A DNA stretch of 5,444 nt. It comes from an uncultured Ruminococcus sp. GTDB taxonomy: Bacteria; Bacillota; Clostridia; Oscillospirales; Acutalibacteraceae. Made by a program: the position numbers and the translations under genes. Numbering within the stretch: position 1 is the stretch's first letter; every line of letters starts with the position of its first letter. The stretch lies in the NCBI GenBank assembly GCA_902766305.1, contig CACXDE010000494.1, positions 1 through 5,444 on the forward strand. The letters run 5' to 3'. Shown piece after piece: positions 1 through 5,444 of this stretch. Under the pieces are notes generated by a model. It saw nothing but the letters and a program-made list of their open reading frames with translations, ran no database searches and was not told the DNA's origin.

Positions 1-1
1 C

Positions 2-106
2 CTTGATGAAGGCCTTGAGAGTACTATGACGGTCATTCAGCCCGGGCTCCCAGCTCGATTTGTGGCAGACGAGAGGACTTTCGCCATTAGGTCATATTCA
101 AAGTAG
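2..106 (+). pseudogene. Degraded C-terminal fragment of a probable IS256-family transposase
   Basis: An open frame entering from the left edge gives 34 residues before a TAG at 104-106. Its first part, LDEGLESTMTVIQ, resembles the stretch of Mutator/IS256-family transposases (typically an acidic-GLE/GFE-x-(S/T)MTV segment) that precedes the C-terminal catalytic Glu region. The expected continuation, an Arg-rich 'RTSN-IERLN' block, is absent. The frame instead continues as an unrelated stretch beginning PGLPARF and then stops, so a frameshift, deletion or recombination joint probably lies near 40-50. No terminal inverted repeat is visible. The call is from memory of the family motif and only 13 residues match well, so a chance resemblance is possible. 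The opposite strand also has an open frame across part of this stretch, which I do not recognise. Confidence 0.35.
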
Positions 107-162
107 CCTTGTTTTACCAATTTCTGCAAACAAATTTGAACATAATACATGACATTACCCAA

Positions 163-188
163 ATCCTCATATTATATAATATGAGGAT
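163..188. promoter_or_regulatory. Perfect 26-bp palindrome overlapping a TATAAT box
   Basis: The two 13-base halves (ATCCTCATATTAT and its reverse complement) abut with no spacer and no mismatch, centred between 175 and 176. Symmetry stops at 162/189. TATAAT occurs at 175-180 on the + strand and, by symmetry, at 171-176 on the - strand. No good -35 hexamer lies at 16-18 bp from either; the nearest is ATGACA at 149-154, 20 bp upstream. It lies in the only non-coding stretch before the nucleotidyltransferase-NRPS pair. The symmetry is seen directly. A dimeric-regulator operator at the promoter of this operon is inference. As RNA it could also fold into a stem of about 11 bp, but no T-run follows, so it is not an intrinsic terminator. 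Confidence 0.6.
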
Positions 189-222
189 GGCTTACAGTCT
201 CACACACGGACATAAAACCACC

Positions 223-230
223 AAGGAGGT
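223..230 (+). promoter_or_regulatory. Orphan consensus Shine-Dalgarno (AAGGAGGT)
   Basis: AAGGAGGT is a full match to the anti-16S consensus, yet no ATG or GTG follows at normal distance. The first possible start is TTG at 244, 13 nt downstream. It would encode a 42-residue peptide ending at 372 that overlaps the nucleotidyltransferase start in another frame and contains a CPAC pair of cysteines. I do not recognise the peptide. The motif may serve a leader peptide, be left from a lost gene, or be chance. The 107-334 stretch holds no other convincing coding frame. Confidence 0.35.
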
Positions 231-281
231 AAAAGCCAGTCAGTTGCTCATCTTATTGCAGCTTAGGCATGAGACGGAAGA

Positions 282-304
282 AAGCCGGATTGGCTGTCCG
301 GCTT
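282..304 (+). other. GC-rich hairpin in the leader of the nucleotidyltransferase gene
   Basis: AAGCCGGA (282-289) pairs perfectly with TCCGGCTT (297-304) across a 7-nt loop, 30 bases before the ATG at 335. The bases after the stem (GTCTATCC) are only weakly T-rich, so it is a poor intrinsic terminator. AGCCAGTC at 234-241 can pair with GATTGGCT at 288-295 (8 pairs, one G-U), which would break this stem. The pairings are seen by eye; any attenuation role is inference. Confidence 0.4.
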
Positions 305-334
305 GTCTATCCAAACATATTGTAACAGGAGAGT

Positions 335-1075
335 ATGAAGTATATGAAAGGACTTGTATTAGCTGGGGGTAGGGGCTCACGTATTAGTTCGATTACAAAA
401 GGCGGCAACAAATGTCTGCTGAAAATTAATGATAGATCCATTGTATCCCATAATGTTGAAAATCTGTGTGCACTTGGTGAGATTGATGAGTGTATCGTTG
501 TCGTTGGCTACCGCGCCGATGCGATTATTCGGGATCTTGGATCGATGTGCAATCATAAAAAAATTACCTATTGCGTTCAGAAGAAGCAAAAAGGTTTGAT
601 CAATGCTCTGGAATCTGCAATAGAAAAGGTTCAGGGAAATGATTTTTTTATGGTATTGGGCGATGAGATGATTTTGAAAAATCATTATCAGGAAGCTGTA
701 AAGAAATTCAATAGCTCAGAGGTTTCTTCGTTAATCGGAATCATCACGGTTGATGATATTTCCAAGGTTAAGAAAACCTATACATTTAAAATCGATGAGG
801 AAGGAAACATGACATCTTTTGTCGAAAAACCTGCGTCCCCCTTTAACAACTACATGGGTACAGGTAACGTTATTTTTCGAAAGGATGTATTAAACCTGCT
901 TGCAGAAGTGCCTGTGAATCCGATTCGCGGAGAAAAAGAATTGGTGGACCTGTTCAATCTTCTGCTCGAGCGGGAACGGAGTATTGGCTCTTTTGTTGTT
1001 GGTGATGCTTATTTTAATATAAATACAACAGAGGATTTTGAAGCAATGGAGGCAGCCTTTTTGGGCATAAAATAA
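335..1075 (+). CDS. Sugar/alcohol-phosphate nucleotidyltransferase (NTP transferase family)
   Basis: This 246-residue protein should be a cytoplasmic enzyme joining NTP and a phosphorylated substrate to give an NDP-activated compound plus pyrophosphate. Family marks are the nucleotide-binding LAGGRGSR loop (residues 9-16), K26 in NKCLL, Q82/Q85 before the GLINAL segment, the metal-binding LGD at 108-110, VEKP at 163-166, GTGN at 175-178 and a GlmU-like NINTTED at 228-234. It is a stand-alone catalytic domain without a left-handed beta-helix acetyltransferase. Substrate (sugar-1-phosphate, phosphocholine or phosphonate-like) cannot be read from sequence. The start is uncertain: ATG 335 lies 3 nt after AGGAG (327-331) and ATG 344 lies 12 nt after it. 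The latter gives MKGLVLAGG, the usual start of the family. An in-frame TAA at 323 excludes longer versions. The NRPS gene follows after 3 bases, implying one operon. Confidence 0.9.
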   Translation: MKYMKGLVLAGGRGSRISSITKGGNKCLLKINDRSIVSHNVENLCALGEIDECIVVVGYRADAIIRDLGSMCNHKKITYCVQKKQKGLINALESAIEKVQGNDFFMVLGDEMILKNHYQEAVKKFNSSEVSSLIGIITVDDISKVKKTYTFKIDEEGNMTSFVEKPASPFNNYMGTGNVIFRKDVLNLLAEVPVNPIRGEKELVDLFNLLLERERSIGSFVVGDAYFNINTTEDFEAMEAAFLGIK

Positions 1076-1078
1076 CAT

Positions 1079-4000
1079 ATGGAAGTACTGACAAAGTTTA
1101 AGGAAATTTGCTCGAAGTATTCAGATAGCATTGCCTTAAAATTTGCCGATCAGTTTTACACCTATCGGCAAATAGATTTGATTTCCGATACCATAGCGTA
1201 TAACCTCTATACCCATGGAGTTCAGGGAAGTTCGCGGATTGGTTTATTCCTTGATCGAAACGACAAATCAATTCTCATTATTTTGGGTATTCTGAAGTTT
1301 GGATGTATCTACGTTCCACTCAGCAAGGAGAATCCGAGAAAACGTACGCAATATATGGCAGAACTTGCCGGTATAGATTTTATTATATGCGATGAAGAGA
1401 TGCTGGGTATTTCTGCGCGCTATATCAATTGTGATCTGTTATTTTTGGAGCAACTTGAAGAATCCAATATTCCTATTATCCGAAACCGGACGCTGTATAC
1501 TATTTTTACTTCGGGTAGCACAGGGAAGCCCAAAGCATTTGATATTACACAAGCCGCGATGATAAATCTGGTTACAAGTTTGGATCAGAGAAATTGGCCT
1601 GACAATGCATCTGAACATAATGTGGTCGGTGAATTGGCAGAGTTGGTATTCGATATGTCTCAGGCGCAGATTTATTTGGCTTTGCTGACAGGCAGGACGC
1701 TGGATATCATTCCATCTGATGTGAAGATGCATCCGCGAAAATTAGCACAATACCTACAAAACAGAAAGATTACGCATTGCGATATTACTCCGACATTGCT
1801 GGAGGTATATATAGATTACATTATTCGCAATGATATACACAATGAATACCCACTAACATGGACGACCAGCGGTGAGAGACTACCGTTGAAATTAGCTCAA
1901 AAGGTTATTCACTACTCTAAGTGTCATATTGTGAATTCGTACGGACCGGCAGAAGCGTGTGTCTATGTTACGACGAATCTTTTGACACCGGATAATATTG
2001 ATGTTATTTCTCAGATATCAATTGGTCAGGCAATTCTCAACACCAAGTTGTACATTCTGGATGAAAATAACCGGATCTGTGGTTTAGATACCGAGGGCGA
2101 GATATGTATTTTTGGCGTTGGTGTCACAGATGGGTATTTGGGCATGCCGGAATATAACTCCAAGGTGCTGATCGAAAACCCAGTTGGTTCAGGTTATCTG
2201 TATAAGACCGGTGATATAGGCAAGCTATCTTCTGCGGATGGGATGTACTATTTCTGTGGAAGGAAGGATAATCAGATCAAATACCATGGTATCAGGGTCG
2301 AACCGGAAGAAATCGAACATACGATTTTGAAATTTCCCGGGATCGATTTATGCAAAGTCCTTTTACGCAGATTGGGTAACAATAAGCTGTTGGTAGCTTA
2401 TTATGCTTGTGCGGATGAGATCTCGAAAGAACAATTGATTGGCCATCTGAAGGAATATTTACCATCAAATATTATTCCGAGCCACTTCATTCGTGTGGAT
2501 GGATTTGACGCAACAGTGAACGGGAAATTGAATGTGTCATCGTTGCAGCTGCCAGAAATACAGGTATGTGAGCTTAATGCGAATCTGTCAGATGAGTCGG
2601 AACTGGAACAAGCTATATTATCTATCGTTCACGAAGTTCTTTCAAATTATAATATTAGTTTAGATGATAACTTCTTTTTTGTTAACGGAGATTCGCTGAC
2701 ATTCATCAATCTGATTGTCTGTATTGAGGATCGATTTAAGATTCAGGTGGAAGCCGCGCAATTGTACAGGTGCGAAACAATATATGATATGTGTCATCTG
2801 ATACAAGAACAAATCAATCAGCGGCAACGCGTATCTGGACCTGCGAAATGCCAAAAGGTGAGGATGACCGATTTTCAAAAGGATATTCTTTCCGCTGAGA
2901 AGGAATCAACAACATTAGATTATCCTTCTCACAATATTGTACAGGAAGTTACCTGTAACATGTATTTAGAACCGGAAGAACTGGAGCAGGCAGTGCGAAA
3001 TACCATCCGCCTGTTTGATGCGCTGTATGCTTCAATCATACGAGACGATGGAGAATACTATTTGGTACGAAATGATGAGATAGGTTCTGTATTTCATTAT
3101 TTCAAGGAAGTGGAAGATCTATCCACAGATTTTTTGAAGCAATATGTCAAAAAATTCAGATATAATGAGAAATCGTTGATCGACATTATCTTGTTCGAAG
3201 ATGTATGCAAGCACCAGAAAATTATAATTAATGCACACCACGCAATTTTTGATTTTGTTTCTGTGCTGATATTCTTACATACTATACTGAAAGTCTATTA
3301 TGGTGAGAAGCTGGAACCTTCCGCTCGCAACTCTTTTTTCGAAGCATTGGCGTCTGTACAGGATGAGTCATACGTATCTGAAAAGAGAAGCTTTTGGAGA
3401 GAGTATTACGCTAACAGAAAGAAAGCCGCTTATTTCTTGCCGGATCTTTCAGCAAGCATAGATATTCAGTCTGATGATGTATTTGAATACAATGAAATTA
3501 TAATCGATAATACGTTACTGAATGATATCAAACAGTTTTGTAGACAGAATGGATGCACGTGTTTCCAGTTTATTTTAGCGATCTTTGCAAAAATTCTTGC
3601 GGAATTCGGCGATACGGATGATGTTATTATCGGTACTTTTGTGCCAGGAAGGAGTAATGTTAAAGGGAAAAACCTATATAGATGCGTAGGATTGTTGACT
3701 ACCTGCATCGGAATCAGAATGTTTCCCAAAGATAATCTTGATAAGAGAAAATACATTCAGCATGTCAAGCGACAATATGAAGATGTTTTGGACTATCAGG
3801 ATACCAGTTTGAGGGAGATCTTCAGATATCTGCGGTTGCCGGATCTTTTGAAGGGTGAATTGTTTAAAGTATTGATCAATTATCATTCTCATATCGAGAT
3901 TACTTATAATTCGCCGAATGGACGATGCAAACTCAGTCTTTCTGATATCAGCATGGAGCCTAACAGGTACCCCTTGAATATTACAGCGCATGAATTTTCT

Positions 4001-4111
4001 GACAAGCTTAGCATTGCTGTCAGCTATGCATCACGTTTGTATAGCAAAGATAAGATTGAAGAAATAAAAACATTGGTATTTGCAACAATAGATGATCATC
4101 TCAGAGATTAA
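1079..4111 (+). CDS. Single-module nonribosomal peptide synthetase, A-T-C
   Basis: The protein activates an amino acid as aminoacyl-AMP, loads it on a phosphopantetheine arm and condenses it with an acceptor. The A domain (about 1-495) shows LKFGCIYVPL (72-81), TSGSTGKPKA (144-153), FDMSQ (191-195), NSYGPAEA (286-293), YKTGD (375-379), GRKDNQIKYHGIRVEPEE (394-411) and NGKLN (481-485, catalytic K483). Departures are A153 for the usual Gly and A291 for Thr in YGPTE. The T domain (about 505-580) has VNGDSL with S539 as attachment site. The C domain (about 595-1005) has HHAIFDF at 720-726 (usual HHxxxDG), IGTFVPGR (851-858) and CVGLLTTCIGIR (869-880). There is no epimerase, thioesterase or reductase. 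By GrsA-style positions I read the code as D-M-A-D-T-S-S-V-Y-K, which I cannot assign. The start has no clear ribosome site (GGAGG is 26 nt away), so translation is probably coupled to the upstream stop. Confidence 0.95.
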   Translation: MEVLTKFKEICSKYSDSIALKFADQFYTYRQIDLISDTIAYNLYTHGVQGSSRIGLFLDRNDKSILIILGILKFGCIYVPLSKENPRKRTQYMAELAGIDFIICDEEMLGISARYINCDLLFLEQLEESNIPIIRNRTLYTIFTSGSTGKPKAFDITQAAMINLVTSLDQRNWPDNASEHNVVGELAELVFDMSQAQIYLALLTGRTLDIIPSDVKMHPRKLAQYLQNRKITHCDITPTLLEVYIDYIIRNDIHNEYPLTWTTSGERLPLKLAQKVIHYSKCHIVNSYGPAEACVYVTTNLLTPDNIDVISQISIGQAILNTKLYILDENNRICGLDTEGEICIFGVGVTDGYLGMPEYNSKVLIENPVGSGYLYKTGDIGKLSSADGMYYFCGRKDNQIKYHGIRVEPEEIEHTILKFPGIDLCKVLLRRLGNNKLLVAYYACADEISKEQLIGHLKEYLPSNIIPSHFIRVDGFDATVNGKLNVSSLQLPEIQVCELNANLSDESELEQAILSIVHEVLSNYNISLDDNFFFVNGDSLTFINLIVCIEDRFKIQVEAAQLYRCETIYDMCHLIQEQINQRQRVSGPAKCQKVRMTDFQKDILSAEKESTTLDYPSHNIVQEVTCNMYLEPEELEQAVRNTIRLFDALYASIIRDDGEYYLVRNDEIGSVFHYFKEVEDLSTDFLKQYVKKFRYNEKSLIDIILFEDVCKHQKIIINAHHAIFDFVSVLIFLHTILKVYYGEKLEPSARNSFFEALASVQDESYVSEKRSFWREYYANRKKAAYFLPDLSASIDIQSDDVFEYNEIIIDNTLLNDIKQFCRQNGCTCFQFILAIFAKILAEFGDTDDVIIGTFVPGRSNVKGKNLYRCVGLLTTCIGIRMFPKDNLDKRKYIQHVKRQYEDVLDYQDTSLREIFRYLRLPDLLKGELFKVLINYHSHIEITYNSPNGRCKLSLSDISMEPNRYPLNITAHEFSDKLSIAVSYASRLYSKDKIEEIKTLVFATIDDHLRD

Positions 4112-4131
4112 CCGCAACTTTTTATTTGCGG
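4112..4131 (+). repeat. Short hairpin after the NRPS stop codon
   Basis: CCGCAA (4112-4117) pairs with TTGCGG (4126-4131) across an 8-base T-rich loop, directly after the TAA. No T-run follows on either strand, so it is not a standard terminator. It may be a mRNA 3'-end structure, or part of a terminator cut short by the insertion that begins a few bases later. Readthrough into the export genes is possible. Confidence 0.4.
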
Positions 4132-4145
4132 AAGTGAGGGCTCTA

Positions 4146-4174
4146 TTCACAAAACCGTAAAAATATGGTATAAT
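4146..4174 (+). promoter_or_regulatory. Strong sigma-A-type promoter inside the ISL3 left end
   Basis: TTCACA at 4146-4151 and TATAAT at 4169-4174 are separated by exactly 17 bp, and TG at 4166-4167 gives an extended -10 (TGGTATAAT). The -35 lies within the presumed terminal repeat. It was presumably the transposase promoter. With the transposase truncated, transcription from it would run into the ABC exporter genes, with a start expected near 4181. Confidence 0.75.
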
Positions 4175-4225
4175 GAATAACCTGGAAACATCGATTAAGG
4201 GATACCTGAGTTATTCGGGAAGTCA

Positions 4226-4516
4226 ATGGGAATAGAAGAGCCGTGGTACATCCGCAGCATAGAAACGAAGAACGATGAGGTTCATGTATATGTGGCTGTC
4301 CGTGATGGTGAAAAGCTGCCATGCCCTGAATGTGGAAAGCTTCGCAAGCGTGCCGGCTACGAGAACAAGGAGCGAGTATGGCGGCACGGAGACTGCGTAT
4401 TTTTCTCGCGCTCTGTTTATTGCAGGCGGCCGAGAGTGGACTGCTGCGGGAAGCACGGAACAAAGGTTCATCTATTGACAAAAGTAGCTAGAGAAAAGGA
4501 GCGTGTATCAGCATGA
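4226..4516 (+). pseudogene. N-terminal fragment of an ISL3-family transposase
   Basis: The 96-residue frame matches the N-terminus of ISL3 transposases: MGIEEPWYI, then the ISL3 zinc-binding region with CPECG (33-37), the conserved RVWRHGDC (50-57), C66, CC at 73-74 and H77 in RVDCCGKHG. Similarity fades at about residue 80-90, where intact proteins continue into a helix-turn-helix and DDE catalytic domain. Those are missing, so it cannot transpose, though it may still bind element ends. Homology seems to extend upstream in the same frame (PELFGKS, 4205-4225) without a start codon, suggesting a lost start or small indel. ATG 4226 has a weak GGGA five bases before it. Its TGA (4514-4516) overlaps the ATG of the ABC ATPase as ATGA, so a harmless translated remnant may couple translation to that gene. 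Confidence 0.85.
4495..4501 (+). promoter_or_regulatory. Ribosome binding site of the ABC ATPase gene
   Basis: AAAGGAG lies 11 nt before the ATG at 4513, slightly long but usable. It falls inside the end of the transposase fragment frame, near where transposase similarity is lost. It therefore probably belongs to the original upstream region of the ABC gene, not to the insertion sequence. Confidence 0.65.
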
Positions 4517-5370
4517 ATACAGATTGTATTTCAATTCGTGAAGTTGGTAAGTTCTTCGGAGATCGAAAAGTTTTGAGCAATATTAATCTGACGATTTCCG
4601 AAGGAGAGATTTTTGGATTATTGGGTCCATCAGGTGCGGGTAAAACTACGTTAATCAAGATTATTACTGCTCAACTTGATGCCGACGAGGGAGAGGTATT
4701 TGTTCAGGGCGTAGATACTCGAAATTTCGAGAAGAAGATGTATTCCAATTTTGGTATGGTGCTGGATAATACCGGGTTGTACAATAGAATGTCCTGCTAC
4801 GATAATTTGCTAATTTTTGCGGATCTCTATAAGATCAACAAGAAGAGAATTACTGAGGTTCTTGAAAAGGTTGGCTTGAGTGATGCGAGCAAAACATCGG
4901 TAGATAAGCTTTCAAAGGGTATGCGGCAGAGACTTACGATCGCAAGAGCACTTCTGCATAATCCTTCCATTCTCTTTTTGGATGAGCCGACCACAGGTCT
5001 TGACCCAAGTACCGCAAAAGCAATCAGACGTTTGATCCTGAATGAGCGTGATAATGGAAAGACAATTTTCCTTACAACTCATAATATGATGGAAGCTACT
5101 GAGCTTTGTCATAACGTTGCATTGCTGAATGACGGTCATATTGTAGAGTATGGTGTTCCGGATCAGATTTGTCGTAAGTATAACACAAAGAACATGATTA
5201 ACATTCTGACAAAAGACAATAAGATGTTATCTCTTGAGAATAACGTACAGAATGCCGATCGTATTGCAGAGTTGTTAAGAAATGAAATGGTTACCAGTAT
5301 ACATTCTACAGAACCTACATTAGAAACCGTATTTATGGATTTGACAGGAAGGACGTTTGAAAGCGAATGA
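4513..5370 (+). CDS. ABC exporter ATP-binding protein (ABC-2/drug-resistance type)
   Basis: This 285-residue cytoplasmic ATPase should power an ABC-2-type exporter, most simply for export of, or self-protection from, the product of the NRPS operon. Seen are Walker A GPSGAGKTT (38-46), signature LSKGMRQR (133-140), Walker B ILFLDEP (153-159), the D-loop GLD (162-164) and the switch His H190 in LTTH. The C-terminal extension ends with TLETVF-x-DLTGR (269-280), the usual tail of the CcmA/drug-export subfamily, and length is normal. The Q-loop Gln is not at its usual place; the segment reads GMVLDNTGLY with D85 there. I recall this variant in Firmicute exporters, so activity is not excluded. The start overlaps the transposase fragment stop, and the stop overlaps the next start as ATGA. 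Likely transcribed from the ISL3 promoter, from operon readthrough, or both. Confidence 0.95.
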   Translation: MNTDCISIREVGKFFGDRKVLSNINLTISEGEIFGLLGPSGAGKTTLIKIITAQLDADEGEVFVQGVDTRNFEKKMYSNFGMVLDNTGLYNRMSCYDNLLIFADLYKINKKRITEVLEKVGLSDASKTSVDKLSKGMRQRLTIARALLHNPSILFLDEPTTGLDPSTAKAIRRLILNERDNGKTIFLTTHNMMEATELCHNVALLNDGHIVEYGVPDQICRKYNTKNMINILTKDNKMLSLENNVQNADRIAELLRNEMVTSIHSTEPTLETVFMDLTGRTFESE

Positions 5371-5444
5371 GTGCAAGAAGAATTATTGCTATATTAAAGA
5401 AGCAAATTAAAGACACTTTGAAGAATAAATTTATTCTTCTTCAG
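5367..5444 (+). CDS. Start of a probable ABC-2 permease, cut by the window end
   Basis: An open frame begins at ATG 5367, overlapping the ATPase stop as ATGA, and runs 26 codons off the window edge. It starts MSARRIIAILKKQIKDTLKNK, a basic amphipathic lead followed by hydrophobic residues. This is typical of ABC-2 permease N-termini just before the first membrane helix. No membrane segment is complete within the window. The call rests mainly on tight coupling to an exporter ATPase that needs a permease partner. No separate ribosome site at normal spacing is seen (GGAAGG at 5347-5352 is 14 nt away), so translational coupling is likely. Confidence 0.7.
   Translation, partial: MSARRIIAILKKQIKDTLKNKFILLQ

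Larger units (their letters stand above)
4138..4512 (+). mobile_element. Truncated ISL3-family insertion sequence, left end only
   Basis: The segment begins with GGGCTCTATTCACAAAACCG, which fits the GG-starting terminal repeats of ISL3-family elements as I recall them. A promoter and the N-terminal part of an ISL3 transposase follow. No reverse-complement copy of this end occurs later in the window, and the transposase stops after about 100 codons where intact ones run to 400 or more, so the right part is lost. The coding part is visibly richer in G and C than the NRPS and ABC genes on either side, as expected of a separate origin. The left boundary is good to a few bases. The right boundary, somewhere in 4470-4512, is not defined, and no target-site duplication can be tested. 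Confidence 0.75.

Noticed and set aside
109..372. 87-codon + strand frame from a TTG before the nucleotidyltransferase
   Set aside because: It has no ribosome site at 109, runs across the palindrome and hairpin, overlaps the real gene out of frame and has no recognisable domain. Only the shorter TTG-244 version behind the orphan SD is mentioned, as a possibility.
2281..2292. 12-bp palindrome ATACCATGGTAT
   Set aside because: It lies inside the conserved A8 motif coding region of the NRPS and is short enough to be chance.
3466..3991. Two - strand frames of about 100 codons opposite the NRPS condensation domain
   Set aside because: They overlap each other and lie wholly opposite a region with intact C-domain motifs; no start signals or recognisable domain.
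4112..4131. Intrinsic terminator after the NRPS gene
   Set aside because: The stem is only 6 bp and the T-run lies in the loop, not after the stem, on either strand.
4475..4480. TTGACA as a -35 box for the ABC ATPase
   Set aside because: No -10-like hexamer is found 16-18 bp downstream; the spot holds GGAGCG, part of the ribosome site region.
4143..4481. 112-codon - strand frame and nested shorter frames opposite the transposase fragment
   Set aside because: These are antisense shadows of the GC-richer ISL3 coding region; the + strand carries the clear zinc-finger motifs and promoter.

Overview
The window looks like an accessory, horizontally assembled segment of a low-GC Gram-positive genome (Bacillota, probably a clostridial relative). 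This rests on AT-leaning codon use, Shine-Dalgarno-type ribosome sites and fragments of ISL3-type and probably IS256-type insertion sequences. All recognisable genes lie on the + strand. The genus cannot be fixed from the sequence.

Layout. Positions 1-106 carry what looks like a decayed C-terminal scrap of an IS256-family transposase. Positions 107-334 hold no convincing gene but are rich in structure: a perfect 26-bp palindrome with TATAAT on each strand (163-188), an orphan consensus Shine-Dalgarno (223-230) and a GC-rich 8-bp hairpin (282-304). A GlmU/RmlA/LicC-type sugar or alcohol-phosphate nucleotidyltransferase follows (335-1075). Three bases later comes a 1010-residue single-module nonribosomal peptide synthetase of order A-T-C (1079-4111). 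After a short hairpin, the left end of an ISL3-family element begins near 4138, with a strong promoter and the first ~100 codons of its transposase. It is truncated and runs by an ATGA overlap into an ABC exporter ATPase (4513-5370). That gene in turn overlaps by ATGA the start of the next gene, probably its ABC-2 permease, which is cut by the window end (5367-5444).

How the genes may work together. The nucleotidyltransferase should make an NDP-activated small molecule. The NRPS should activate and tether one amino acid, then use a C-terminal condensation domain to pass it on; it has no thioesterase or reductase. The ABC pair would export the product or give self-resistance. The unusual part is the pairing of a lone A-T-C module with a nucleotidyltransferase. 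One reading is that the condensation domain transfers the aminoacyl group to a soluble acceptor on the nucleotide-activated pathway, giving a small aminoacylated metabolite rather than a long peptide. This is inference. The ISL3 remnant appears to have been captured as promoter and leader for the export genes.
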